Shown here: piece by piece, positions 7,605 to 17,158 of the stretch
Position numbering within the stretch: the first letter of the stretch is position 1
How the letters are laid out: each line of letters starts with the position of its first letter
Source of the DNA: JAGNDO01 sp963704975
GTDB lineage: Bacteria > Chloroflexota > Anaerolineae > Caldilineales > Caldilineaceae
DNA length: 64,000 nucleotides
Direction of reading: 5' to 3'
NCBI GenBank assembly: GCA_963704975.1
Contig: CAVPIK010000019.1
Location: forward strand, 32,877-96,876
Translations under genes and position numbers: made by a program
The notes under the pieces: model-generated
The model's database searches: none
Told to the model about the DNA's origin: nothing
What the model saw: the letters and a program-made list of their open reading frames with translations, nothing else

Positions 7605-8494
7605 GCCAATCAACCGTTCAACCAATCAACCAACCCGCCACCATCGCCTTCCAGGGCGAACACGGCGCGTATTCCGAAGAGGCCATCCGCCAGCACTTTG
7701 GGCCGGAGGTGATCACCCTGCCCTGCCGCACCTTCGAGGACATCTTCGAGGCGACCGAGACCGGGACCGCCACCTTTGGCGCCTTGCCCGTGGAGAACTC
7801 CTTGGCCGGCAGCATCAACAAGGCCTATGACCTGCTCCTCGACCACGATTTGAAGGTGCACGGGGAGATCCTGCTGCGGGTGCGCCACAATTTGCTCACC
7901 ATCCCCGGCAATGGGGAGAGCATCGTGCAGGTGCGCAGCCATCCCCAGGCCCTGGCCCAGTGCGAGGGCTATCTCAACCGGCGGGGCTTCAAGGCCATCC
8001 CCTGGTATGACACGGCGGGCAGCGCCAAGGAGTTGGCCGAGCATCCCGAACCGGGCATCGGCGTGATCGCCAGCCGTCTGGCCGCCGAGCACTATGGCCT
8101 GGAGATCGTGGAGGAGGGCATCGAGGATCTGCGCCACAACTACACCCGCTTCTTCGTCATCGGCAAAGGCGAGGCCCAACCCCAGGGCGCGCTCAAGACC
8201 TCCCTGGTCTTCGCCGTGCCGGACACCCCCGGCGCGCTCTACGCCGCCCTGAGCGAGTTCGCCAACCGGGAGATCAACCTGGTGAAATTGGAGAGCCGTC
8301 CCCGGCGCAACCGGCCCTGGCACTATGTCTTTTATCTGGATTTTCAGGGCCATTGGCAGGATCCCCGATGCAGCGAGGCCATCGTCGGCCTGCTCAGCCG
8401 GGCCGCATTTGTCAAACTTCTGGGCAGCTACCCCGCCGGCATCCAGCCGGAGCTGGACGGGGAGATGAGCCAGACGGCGTTACTGCAAATATAG
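7601..8494 (+). CDS. pheA: prephenate dehydratase
   Basis: 297 residues from ATG 7601, which overlaps the aroH stop; the longer frame upstream is a shadow. The N-terminal periplasmic-binding-like catalytic fold begins AFQGEHGAYSEEA, includes GALPVENSLAGSI and carries the conserved YTRFFVIG loop whose Thr and Phe are needed for decarboxylating dehydration of prephenate to phenylpyruvate. A C-terminal ACT domain (about 205-285) contains GALYAAL and ESRPRR, the usual Phe-binding feedback site. The stop TAG runs straight into the hairpin at 8493. Confidence 0.95.
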   Translation: MSQSTVQPINQPATIAFQGEHGAYSEEAIRQHFGPEVITLPCRTFEDIFEATETGTATFGALPVENSLAGSINKAYDLLLDHDLKVHGEILLRVRHNLLTIPGNGESIVQVRSHPQALAQCEGYLNRRGFKAIPWYDTAGSAKELAEHPEPGIGVIASRLAAEHYGLEIVEEGIEDLRHNYTRFFVIGKGEAQPQGALKTSLVFAVPDTPGALYAALSEFANREINLVKLESRPRRNRPWHYVFYLDFQGHWQDPRCSEAIVGLLSRAAFVKLLGSYPAGIQPELDGEMSQTALLQI

Positions 8495-8572
8495 CGAGAT
8501 GCGAGTTGCGAGAGGCGAGTTTGGCCCTCGCATCCCGCACCCCGCATCTCATAACTCACATCTCGCATCTCA
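8493..8572. repeat. imperfect GAGATGCGAG-type hairpin
   Basis: Left arm GCGAGATGCGAGTTGCGAG and a right arm made of CATCTCGCATCTC-like units. It begins within the pheA stop codon and ends 26 nt before aroF. Confidence 0.75.
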
Positions 8573-8598
8573 TAATCCGCACAAGGAGCAAGTCAATT

Positions 8599-9681
8599 AT
8601 GGTCGTTATCATGAAACCCGATGCCACCGCCGCCGAGATCGGTGCGGTGATTCGCAAGGCCGAGCAGTTCGGCTGCAAGACCCATCCCATCTACGGCGAC
8701 AGCCAGACCGTGGTGGCCCTGGTGGGGGATCTGACCCAGGTCACCCGGGAATTGTTCGACGCCATGGCCGGGGTGATGCGCACCGTGCGCATCCAAGAGG
8801 CGTACAAATTGGCCGGGCGCACCAGCCACCCCCACGACACCATCATCGAGGTGGGTGAGGGGGTCAACATGGTGCGCATCGGCGGGCCGGAGGTGGTGGT
8901 GATGGCCGGGCCGTGCAGCGTGGAGAGCCGCACCCAGATCTTGGAGACCGCCCACGCGGTCAAGGCCGCCGGGGCGCGCATTCTGCGGGGCGGCGCGTTC
9001 AAACCCCGCACCAGCCCCTACGATTTCCAGGGCATGGGGCTGAAGGGGCTGGAATATCTGGCCGAGGCCAGGGAGCAGACCGGTCTGCCCATCATCACCG
9101 AGGTGATGACCGTGGAGACCGTGCAGATGGTGGCCGAATACGCCGACATCCTCCAGATCGGCGCCCGCAACATGCAGAACTATGGGCTGCTCCAGGCCGT
9201 GGGCCGCACCAACCGCCCGGTCATGCTCAAGCGGGGCATCAGCGGCACCATCAAGGAGCTGCTCATGTGCGCCGAGTATATTCTGAGCAACGGCAACTAC
9301 AACGTGATCCTGGCCGAGCGGGGCATCCGCACCTACGAGACCGCCACCCGCAACACCTTCGACCTCAACGCCGTGCCCGTGCTCAAACAGGCCAGCCACC
9401 TCCCCGTCCTGGCCGACCCGGCCCACGGCACGGGCAAATGGGAGCTGGTCGGCCCCATGGCCAAGGCCGCCGTGGCCTGCGGCGCCGACGCCATCATGAT
9501 CGAAGTCCACCCGGACCCGGACTCGGCCCTGAGCGACGGCCCCCAGAGCCTCAAGCCCGAACGCTTCGCCATCCTCATGGACGAACTGCGCCTGGTGGCC
9601 CGGGCTGTGGGCCGCCATGTGGCGGACGCACCGGTTCAGGCCGAACCGACGCCGGTTTTGGCTGTCAATGGCATTGGGTAA
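8599..9681 (+). CDS. aroF: DAHP synthase type I-beta, first copy
   Basis: 360 residues. It makes 3-deoxy-D-arabino-heptulosonate 7-phosphate from PEP and erythrose-4-phosphate. An N-terminal ferredoxin-like regulatory domain (about 1-70, MVVIMKPDATAAEIG) is followed by the catalytic barrel with MAGPCSVESR, GGAFKPRTSPY, IGARNMQN, KRGISGT and DPAHGTGK, which carry the PEP, sugar-phosphate and metal ligands. The ATG has AAGGAG 9 nt upstream. The C-terminal 20 residues extend beyond the second copy. The FL domain makes feedback inhibition by Tyr or Phe likely. Confidence 0.95.
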   Translation: MVVIMKPDATAAEIGAVIRKAEQFGCKTHPIYGDSQTVVALVGDLTQVTRELFDAMAGVMRTVRIQEAYKLAGRTSHPHDTIIEVGEGVNMVRIGGPEVVVMAGPCSVESRTQILETAHAVKAAGARILRGGAFKPRTSPYDFQGMGLKGLEYLAEAREQTGLPIITEVMTVETVQMVAEYADILQIGARNMQNYGLLQAVGRTNRPVMLKRGISGTIKELLMCAEYILSNGNYNVILAERGIRTYETATRNTFDLNAVPVLKQASHLPVLADPAHGTGKWELVGPMAKAAVACGADAIMIEVHPDPDSALSDGPQSLKPERFAILMDELRLVARAVGRHVADAPVQAEPTPVLAVNGIG

Positions 9682-9690
9682 AAGGGTATG

Positions 9691-9797
9691 GAGTATCGTG
9701 TGTAGAGGTGTTTGGGGCCAGAGGAGCTCGTCAGCCACATAGGTTCCTATCGTGCTGACGAGTCCTCTGGCCCCAAAATACCCGACACACGATACTC
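9691..9797. repeat. long-stem hairpin between the two aroF genes
   Basis: Arms 9691-9734 and about 9754-9797 pair nearly perfectly (GAGTATCGTGTGT with ACACACGATACTC, GGGGCCAGAGGA with TCCTCTGGCCCC). It starts 10 nt after the aroF stop. Confidence 0.85.
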
Positions 9798-9829
9798 GAT
9801 AATTATTCACCAAAAAAAGGAGCAAGACC

Positions 9830-10846
9830 ATGATCATTGTCATGAAACAAGGCGCACCCAGCCGAGACATCGAGACCGTGGTGCGTCGGGTAGAAGAATT
9901 GGGCTTCAAGGTCCATCTGAGCCGGGGCGAGGCCCGCACCATTGTGGGCGTCATCGGCGCGGACGATCACCTGATCCAGCAGGACAGCTTCGAGGTGATG
10001 CCCGGTGTGGAAAAGACCGTGCGCATCATGCAGCCCTTCAAGGTGGCCAGCCGGGACTTCAGCCAGGAGAAGACGGTCATCACCGTGCGCGGCCAGACCA
10101 TCGGCGGCAATCGCATCGCCGTCTTCGCCGGGCCGTGCAGCGTGGAGAGCCGGGAGGGGATCATCGAGACCGCCCACGCGGTCAAGGAGGCCGGGGCCAA
10201 CTTCCTGCGGGGCGGCGCGTTCAAGCCCCGGTCCAGCCCCTACGCCTTCCAGGGCTTGGGCGAAGAGGGGCTGCGCTACTTGGCCGAGGCCAGAGAGCAG
10301 ACCGGTCTGCCCATCATCACCGAGGTGATGAGTCCCGACGAGGTGGAATTGGTGGGCGACTACACGGATATTTTCCAGGTGGGCGCGCGCAATACCCAGA
10401 ACTACTCGTTGCTCAAGGCCCTGGGCAAGACCAACATCCCGGTCTTTCTCAAACGGGGCATCAGCGGCACGATTCAGGAACTGCTCATGAGCGCCGAGTA
10501 CATCCTGAGCAACGGCAACATGAACGTCATGGTCTGCGAGCGGGGCATCCGCACCTACGAAACCTACACCCGCAACACCTTTGACATCAACGCCATCCCG
10601 GCCCTGCAACAGCTCACCCACCTGCCCGTCATCGCCGACCCGGCCCACGGCACGGGCAAATGGGACCTGGTCCCCGCCGTGGCCAAGGCCGCCGTCGCCG
10701 CCGGCGCGGACGGCCTCATGATCGAAGTCCACCCCGACCCGGCCAAAGCCTGGAGCGACGGCGCCCAAAGCCTCACCCCCGACCACTTCGCCAAGCTCAT
10801 GAAAGAGCTGCGCTTGGTCGCCGAGGCGGTGGGGCGGGAGATTTAG
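9830..10846 (+). CDS. aroF: DAHP synthase type I-beta, second copy
   Basis: 338 residues, a tandem paralogue of the preceding gene with the same domain order: N-terminal ferredoxin-like domain (MIIVMKQGAPSRDIE) and barrel with FAGPCSVESR, GGAFKPRSSPY, VGARNTQN, KRGISGT and DPAHGTGK. All visible catalytic segments are intact in both copies, so both are probably active, perhaps with different feedback specificity. A strong site (AAAGGAG) precedes ATG 9830. tyrA starts 9 nt after its stop. Confidence 0.95.
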   Translation: MIIVMKQGAPSRDIETVVRRVEELGFKVHLSRGEARTIVGVIGADDHLIQQDSFEVMPGVEKTVRIMQPFKVASRDFSQEKTVITVRGQTIGGNRIAVFAGPCSVESREGIIETAHAVKEAGANFLRGGAFKPRSSPYAFQGLGEEGLRYLAEAREQTGLPIITEVMSPDEVELVGDYTDIFQVGARNTQNYSLLKALGKTNIPVFLKRGISGTIQELLMSAEYILSNGNMNVMVCERGIRTYETYTRNTFDINAIPALQQLTHLPVIADPAHGTGKWDLVPAVAKAAVAAGADGLMIEVHPDPAKAWSDGAQSLTPDHFAKLMKELRLVAEAVGREI

Positions 10847-10855
10847 GTTCAATTC

Positions 10856-11729
10856 ATGTCCAAACCACTCTCCGACTGTCGTGTCACCGTCATTGGCCTG
10901 GGGCTGATGGGGGCGAGCCTGTGCATGGATCTGGTGCGCAACAAGCTGTGCCGGGAAGTGCGGGGCGTCACCCGCAGCGCGGACGGCGCCCTGATCGCCT
11001 TCTTCGCCGACGCCGTGGACCAGGCCACCACGGACCTGACCACGGGCGTGGCCGGCGCGGATATCGTGATCCTGGCCACGCCCGTGCGCACCATCGTGGA
11101 CATGCTGGCCGAGGTCGGGCCGATCCTGTGGCCGGGCACGCTGATCATGGACATGGGCAGCACCAAGACCCACGTCTGCGCCGCCATGCAGCAGCTTCCG
11201 CCGGGCATCCAGCCCATCGGCGGCCACCCCATGACCGGCAAAGAGACCGCCGGTTTCGGCGCCGCCGAGCCGGATCTCTACAAAGATGCCACCTGGGTGC
11301 TCTCGCCCCTGGCCCGCACCGGCCCGGAAGCCCTGGCCCTGGCCACAGAACTGGTCACCGCGGTCAAAGCCCGCCCCGTGGTCCTGGACCCCGTGCGCCA
11401 CGACCGACTTGTCGCCGCCATTAGCCATTTGCCATTTGTTTTGGCCAGCACCCTGGTCCACACCGTCATGCAGACCGGCGCGGACGATGACCTGGTCTGG
11501 CAACTGGCCGCCGGGGGCTTCCGAGACACCAGCCGGGTGGCCGCCAGCGACACCCAAATGTTTCTCGACATCCTCGCCACCAACCGGGACGCGGTCCTGG
11601 CCCAGATCGACAGCGCCGCCCATCATCTGGCCGACCTGCGCACATTGATCGACAGCGGCGACGAAGAGGCCCTGCGCGAAAAATTGGCCCAATCTCAGCA
11701 CAGCGCGGGCGGGGTGGAAAAAATGGTAG
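10856..11729 (+). CDS. tyrA: prephenate dehydrogenase (frame error at 3' end)
   Basis: About 290 residues. N-terminal NAD-binding Rossmann motif VIGLGLMGASL, then ILATPVRTI, DMGSTK and IGGHPMTGKE (prephenate site), and an all-helical C-terminal domain. It oxidises prephenate to 4-hydroxyphenylpyruvate for tyrosine. The uninterrupted frame runs on to 12070 through the start of aroA in the wrong frame. A one-base change near GGGGTGGAAAAAAT brings in a TAG at 11727-11729 at the normal family length, so I end it there. Third enzyme of the operon competing for prephenate with PheA. Confidence 0.85.
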
Positions 11730-11828
11730 GGGTATGCGTGGCGAGGTGGCGACTCGCACAGTTCCCCACCCTACCCCACCACTCAAACCACACTCGAACT
11801 CAATCAACCGAACCACATCCAAACACCT

Positions 11829-13174
11829 ATGCCAAACACCCTGATCATCACAAGCAGCTCCCCCCTGCGCGGCCATTGCAGCGTGCCGGGGGACAAATCT
11901 ATCAGCCATCGGGCGGTCATCTTTGGGGCCATTGCCGAAGGGGACTCCATCATCCGCGGCTTTTTGGACGGGGGCGACTGCCGCTCCACGGTCCACGTCA
12001 TGCGCGGCTTGGGGGTGGAGATCCTCGAACATACCCCCACGGATCTGACCGTGCGGGGCCGGGGCATTGACGGCCTGGTCGAGCCGAGCGGACGTCCTCG
12101 ACTGCGGCAACTCCGGCACCACCATCCGGCTGTTAACCGGATTGCTTGCGGGACAGGCCTTCTCCAGCGTCCTCACCGGCACATCCCAGATCCGGGGACG
12201 GCCCATGGATCGAGTGGTCAAGCCCCTGCGCAGCATGGGCGCGGTGATCCTGGGGCGGCAAAATGGCCGCTTCGCCCCCCTCTCCCTCAGCGGCGAGGGG
12301 CTGGACGGCGGCGGACTCCACGCCATCGACTATGCCATGCCCGTGGCCAGCGCCCAGGTCAAGAGCTGTCTGCTTTTGGCCGGGCTGTACGCCAAGGGCC
12401 TGACCATCGTGCGCGAGCCGGGACCGGCCCGGGACCACACGGAGCGCATGTTGCGGGCCATGGGCGCGCCCATCAAAGTGTGGGGCAACACCCTGCACAG
12501 CGAGCGGCCCCAAAGCCCCCTCAAGCCCCTGAATTTGACCATCCCCGGCGATATGTCCTCGGCGGCCTTCTTGATCGCCGCCGCCGCCATCGTGCCCGGC
12601 AGCCACATCACCATCCGCGGCGTGGGCGTCAACCCCACCCGCACGGGGCTGGTGGACGCCCTGCAAGAGATGGGCGCGCAGATCCGCTACCTCAACCCCC
12701 GGGACGAGAGCGGCGAACCGGTCGCCGACATCGAAATTCAAGCCAGCGACCTGCGGGGAGCCACCTTCGGCGGACGGCAGATCGTCACCATGATCGACGA
12801 ACTGCCCACCCTGGCCCTGGCCGCCACCCAGGCCCACGGCCGCACGATCATCAAAGACGCCCAGGAATTGCGGGTCAAAGAGACCGACCGCATCGCCACC
12901 ACGGTGCAAGAACTGCGCAACCTGGGGGCCAAGATCGAAGCCACGCCCGACGGCATGATCATCGACGGCCCCACGCCCCTCTTCGGCGGGCACGGGGACA
13001 GCCACGGGGATCACCGTCTGGCTATGGCCCTGGCGGTGGCTGGGCTGATTAGCTGACGGCCCCCTCACCATTCACAACGCCGAAGTCACTGCGGATAGTT
13101 TTCCGGGGTTTGAAGGGACGTTGCGGGCTTTGGGGGCGTCGGTGGACGGGGTGGACGAGGTGGTGGTCGGATGA
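11829..13174 (+). CDS. aroA: EPSP synthase (two frame errors)
   Basis: 5-Enolpyruvylshikimate-3-phosphate synthase, about 445 residues when joined across two frame changes near 12090 and 13050. Conserved segments appear in order: VPGDKSISHRA (S3P/PEP Lys), then in the next frame NSGTTIRLLTGLLAG, RGRPMDR, PGDMSSAAFLIAAA, KETDRI and GDHRLAMAL. The last piece, ending GVDEVVVG, lies in a third frame and stops at 13172-13174 overlapping aroE. A broken aroA in an otherwise complete pathway argues for base-calling indels and not for decay. Confidence 0.88.
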
Positions 13175-14072
13175 CAATCAACAAATCAACCAATCAACAA
13201 GAACTCACAGCGAGCACAAAACTCGTCGGCCTGATCGGTTGGCCCGTGGGGCACAGCATCAGCCCGATCATGCACAATGCAGCTTTTGCCCGGTTGGAGA
13301 TGGATTGGCGGTATGTGGGGTTGCCCGTCTCGCCCCAGCCGCCGGCGCGGATTGGCGAGGCCGTGCTGGGCATTCGGGCTTTGGGGTTGAAAGGAGCCAA
13401 TGTCACCGTTCCCCACAAGCAGGCGGTGATGCCCTTTCTCGACGGACTCGACCCCGGCGGCCAGAGCCATTGGTGCCGTCAATACGATCTTGGTGGTGGA
13501 CGACGAACTGATCGGGGACAACACGGACGCCCCCGGCTTTATCGCCGACCTGCACGAGCAGGGGGTGGCGGTGACGGGGATGTCGGCGCTGGTGCTGGGG
13601 GCGGGGGGATCGGCGCGAGCCGTGGTCTATGGCCTGGCCGACACCGGGGCCAAGGCCATCACGGTCCTCAACCGAGTCCGTGGAGCGGGCGGAGAGTTTG
13701 GTCGAAGAGATGGCCGAGTTCTTCCCCGACTGCATCTTCCGCACGGGTCGTCTGCCCGACGACATCCCGGACGCCAACGCGGACGCCGACCTGGTGGTCA
13801 ACTGCACCTCCGTGGGCATGGTGCCCTATGCCGAGGAGATGCCCTGGGACGAGGAGACCGAGTTCGCCCCGGAGCAGGTGGTCTACGACCTGATCTATCG
13901 CCCCGCGGTCACCCGGCTGTTGCAGATGGCCGCCGCGGACGGGGCCACCACCATCGGCGGCCTGGGCATGTTGATCTGGCAAGGGGCCTTGGCCTTCGAG
14001 CGCATCACCGGCCAAGAAGCCCCGGTTGACCTCATGCGGGCGGCGGCCCTGCGGGCGATGGATGGGGGCTAA
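13171..14072 (+). CDS. aroE: shikimate 5-dehydrogenase (two frame errors)
   Basis: About 298 residues once joined over frame changes near 13457 and 13671. The N-terminal substrate domain has WPVGHSISPIMHN and GANVTVPHK (catalytic Lys); the central part has NTDAPGF with the catalytic Asp and the NADP loop LGAGGSARA; the C-terminal part has VVNCTSVGM and GLGMLIWQGA. It reduces 3-dehydroshikimate with NADPH. Its ATG overlaps the aroA stop. Last gene of the aro operon; the next gene is convergent and overlaps it by 4 nt. Confidence 0.87.
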
Positions 14073-14506
14073 ACCACCCGCCCGGTCCACGGCCCCACGC
14101 CCGTGACCCGCTCAATCTTGATGCGGTTGATAAAGCCCGCCGGCGGGTTCTCCATGGCCGGGAAGATCACATCCGGCCCCATGTAGACATGGGCCAACTT
14201 TTGCAACAGTTCCGGCGCGCCGCCCTCCACAATGCGGGACGTGCCATAGACGACCAAGTATTCGCCCAGCCCCATGCCGCTCAACGTGGGGCTGTCGAAG
14301 GAGACCGACACCCGGCCATCCCGGCGCATATTCTTCACCTTCACGCTCTCGAACATGTGCGCGGACACCAGTTCATCCCCGTCCGGGCCGCTTTCCACCC
14401 CCATCCACACAATCGTCACCTGCGGACTGCCGTCCGCGTTCAACGTCACCAGGTGGGCGTGCGCGCCGGACTCGATGAGTGCGCGGGCTGATTCGGGTAG
14501 GTTCAT
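14069..14506 (-). CDS. PPOX-class (pyridoxamine-oxidase-like) FMN/F420 protein
   Basis: 145 residues, a single split-barrel domain. Landmarks are AHLVTLNADGSPQVTIVW near the start, NMRRDGRVSVSFD in the middle and YLVVYGTSRIVEGG. These are typical of small Rv1155-like proteins that bind FMN or deazaflavin F420 and reduce unknown substrates. The ATG at 14506 has AAGGAG upstream. The cofactor cannot be decided from sequence. It is convergent with aroE. Confidence 0.8.
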   Translation of the reverse strand: MNLPESARALIESGAHAHLVTLNADGSPQVTIVWMGVESGPDGDELVSAHMFESVKVKNMRRDGRVSVSFDSPTLSGMGLGEYLVVYGTSRIVEGGAPELLQKLAHVYMGPDVIFPAMENPPAGFINRIKIERVTGVGPWTGRVV

Positions 14507-14555
14507 GGGTTATCTCCTTTTGGGGTGGGCAAATTGGCGGTGAACTCGGTCTGCG

Positions 14556-14810
14556 TCAGGCAATTGCCAGTGGCGTGTTTTCGCCAACACGCCACTTGGC
14601 GTGGATCGTGTCTGCCGACAGATCCGCACCGCAATCCCATTCCACGAAGTACCCACCGTTCCGAACCTTCACGAATTCGCTGGCGATCTGTTCAACGCTT
14701 CAAAAGCCTCGTATCTTCAAATAGGGCTTCACATCGAAATGCCCAATCTGCCCATCGTCGGCAACAATCTGAGTATCCAGCGGACTGAGGGTGAAGTTCC
14801 TTAATCTCAT
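14556..14810 (-). pseudogene. DUF2442-like protein, frame-broken
   Basis: Two frames join into one DUF2442-like protein of about 84 residues: MRLRNFTLSPLDTQI, DDGQIGHFDVKPYL, then after a shift near 14700 ASEFVKVRNGGYF, VEWDCGADLSADTIH. The FDVKPYL and WDCGADLSADTI segments are family hallmarks. It directly follows a DUF4160 remnant; the two families usually sit together as a small accessory pair. It could equally be an intact gene with an assembly indel. Confidence 0.6.
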
Positions 14811-15100
14811 TGGTCGAGTCCTCGAATGGAAAGGCTTCTTGCCATTGACCGCAAGATTCCAGTCGGCAAGCAAGTCTTCGTGATGAATTGCAATCCATGC
14901 CACCATAAGTTTTGTTTTCCCGAGTTCAACTTACCCGCCAGAAGCGATCGCATGGTCAAGACATGGAACCAGACGACGACCTGTCGCATGAGTTCAATCA
15001 GCTCAAGCGATATACGGCGTTTTGGACGCCCGTATCGTTGTCACACTCGAAAACAGCAGGCGTGACAAGACGTTTCGTAAAACATGGAAATTGTTGGCAT
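14807..15100 (-). pseudogene. DUF4160-like protein, frame-broken
   Basis: The start MPTISMFYE (ATG at 15100) and the end AWIAIHHEDLLADW, NLAVNGKKPF are both DUF4160-like, but they lie in different frames with a stop between them and the middle is hard to read, so several changes are needed. It is followed by the DUF2442 remnant. The function of this pair is unknown. I call it decayed, with an assembly-error alternative. Confidence 0.5.
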
Positions 15101-15154
15101 TTTGATTCCGTACCTTGAATTATGCCTGGTTTGTTCGGAATCTGCACAACAATA

Positions 15155-16548
15155 CTACAAAGAATCTTGGTCGGTGTCAAGCATAATCTGCCCAACTCCG
15201 CCAACACCGCCGCCCCCGTGCGGATGCCGTTGATGAAGCGCTCCACTTCCAAATTCTCGTTCGGGCGCGTGGTTGGCCTCGTCGTGGTTGGCGTAGGGGG
15301 TGATGAACGAATGCACGCCCAGGATCTTGGTCCACACATAGTCGGGCAGACTGCCGCCCATGGCCGGGATCAGCAGCGGCTCCTCCCCCGTGGCGGTGCG
15401 GATGGCCCGCGCAGCGGCGCGGTGAAGGGGGAATCCAGGGGCGTCTTGGACGGCTCCATGCCCCCCTGGCGGATGAACTCGACCTCCGGCGCGTGGCGGG
15501 CGACGTGGGCGGCCACTTTGGCCATGATCTCGTCCACGCTTTGGGATTCCACCAGGCGGATGTCGCACTTGGCGAAGGCTTCGCAGGGCAGCACGGTCTT
15601 GGTGCCGGGTCCGCCGTAGCCGCTGTGGAAGACCGTTGACGGTCAAGGTCGGCCACACGGAGAGGCGGTCGAAGAAGGGGCGATCCTGGGGTTCGTCCAG
15701 CCGGGCCATCTCCACCTTGGCCATCATCGCCGCCAGGTCGATGGGCAGGGCGTCCAGGGCCTGCGCGTTCCAGATTCCGTGGGCGGCAGCACGTTGTCAT
15801 AAAAGCCGTCGATGGTGATCTTGCCCGTGGGGTCCTTCATGGTCGCCAGCAGATGGACCAAGGTCCAGATGGGGTTGGGGGCCACGTTGCCCCAGTTGCC
15901 CGAATGGAAGTCCCGGTTGGCGTGGCGCACCCGCAGCTCAAACGAGGCAATGCCCCGCGGCCCAAACTTGATGGTGGGCCGCCCGCTCTCGTGGGTCGGC
16001 CCGTCCGCGGTGATGACCAGATCCGCCTCGGCCAGCAGATCCCGGTGGGCCGCCACGGTCTCGGCGATGCGCGGGCTGCCGATCTCCTCCTCGCCTTCCA
16101 GCAGCACCAGCACATTGCAGGGCAGGTCGCCCGCCGTGGCCAGCCAGGACTCGATGGCCAGCAGTTGGGCGAAGTGCTGGCCCTTGTTGTCCCCCACGCC
16201 CCGGCCAAAGATGCGCCCGTCCCGGATCTCCGGCTGGAAGGGGGGCGAGATCCATTGGTCCAGGGGGTCCGGGGGCTGCACGTCGTAGTGGCCGTAGAGC
16301 AGGACCGTGGGCGCGCCGGGCCGATCCGCCCGGCGGCCAAAGACAAAGGGCCAGCCGCGGTGGGGCAGCAAGTTGGGCCTCAAAGCCCAGTTCGCTCAGA
16401 TAGCCCAGCCAGAAAGTCGGCGGTCTCGGCAATCCCCACCCCGTGGGCGCTGATGCTGGGCCGGGAGACATAGGCCAGCAGCCGGTCGATGAAGCTCTTG
16501 GCGATGGGCGGCGATGTGGTCGAAGACGGCGTTGAGTGGCTCGGTCAT
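15155..16548 (-). CDS. M20-family dipeptidase/deacylase (several frame errors)
   Basis: About 460 residues when pieced together. It has the M20 zinc signatures: LLYGHYDVQPPDP (metal His/Asp), RGVGDNKGQ, LEGEEEIGSP (catalytic Glu pair), ADGPTHESGRPTI, the dimerisation-domain start NRDFHSGNWG, later GVHSFITPYANHDEANHAPNE and a C-terminal ERFINGIR. Closest in layout to CNDP-like dipeptidases and ArgE/DapE hydrolases. At least four frame changes occur between 15350 and 16500. The ATG at 16548 overlaps the methyltransferase stop, in the same transcript. Confidence 0.78.
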
Positions 16549-17135
16549 GGGGTGTTGGCCTCCTTTTTTCGGCATACGCAGTAGAGCGAGTCGCCCTCTT
16601 CCATCTCGGCATAGCGGGCCATTTTTAGGACCTCGTAGGCCGAGCCGAGGGCTTGGGTGAGGGTGGCTTCCGTGTGATGGACGGCTAACATGCCGGGGTA
16701 CGTTTCTTCGTGATCGCCGTACCAGAACGAGTGCACCAGCAACCCGCCGGGCGCAAGCAGATCAAGCTGACGGCGTAGCGATTCGACCAGATCCGTGCGG
16801 GTCAGGTGATGGAGCACTTTGTTGGAATAGATGGCGTCGAACCGACGGGGCGTGTCCAAGGTGACGGCGTCCAACAGCAGCAGGTCCGCCTGGGGATGGG
16901 CCAGCAAATAGCGGTCCAGAAAGGGCTGCGCACGGTCGGAGCCGGTCACTTGATAGTGGGCGGCCAGCAGATCCAGATCCACCCCTGGCCCCATGCCCAG
17001 TTCCAGCACGGTTGACCCACTCGGCAAAAGCTCCTGCAAAAGCTGGATCAGCTCCTCGCCGTTGTAGCCCTCCGCCATTTGAACATAGTCGGCCACATTC
17101 TTTGGGTCGTCGTAGTAGGTCGTCTTTGTGTCCAT
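16545..17135 (-). CDS. class I SAM-dependent methyltransferase
   Basis: 196 residues, intact. SAM-binding motif I is VLELGMGPGVDLDLL, motif II includes GSDRAQPFLDRY, and motif IV/post is FDAIYSNKVLHHL followed by LAPGGLLVHSFW. The substrate is unknown. ATG 17135 has GGAGGA 5 nt before it. It is coupled to the downstream M20 gene (ATGA overlap) and starts 23 nt after the GH17-like gene upstream, so the four genes from 18991 to 15155 may form one transcript. Confidence 0.85.
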   Translation of the reverse strand: MDTKTTYYDDPKNVADYVQMAEGYNGEELIQLLQELLPSGSTVLELGMGPGVDLDLLAAHYQVTGSDRAQPFLDRYLLAHPQADLLLLDAVTLDTPRRFDAIYSNKVLHHLTRTDLVESLRRQLDLLAPGGLLVHSFWYGDHEETYPGMLAVHHTEATLTQALGSAYEVLKMARYAEMEEGDSLYCVCRKKEANTP

Positions 17136-17158
17136 TTTTCCTCCTGTGCTGATACGAA

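Noticed and set aside
8593..9954. 453-codon minus-strand frame
   Set aside because: Shadow of the first aroF; repetitive His/Gly/Leu composition.
9803..11701. 632-codon minus-strand open frame
   Set aside because: Antisense shadow of aroF and tyrA; GC-rich codon bias removes stops and no protein family is visible.
10856..12070. 404-codon TyrA with long C-terminal extension
   Set aside because: The extension is aroA read out of frame; tyrA ends near 11729 after a one-base correction.
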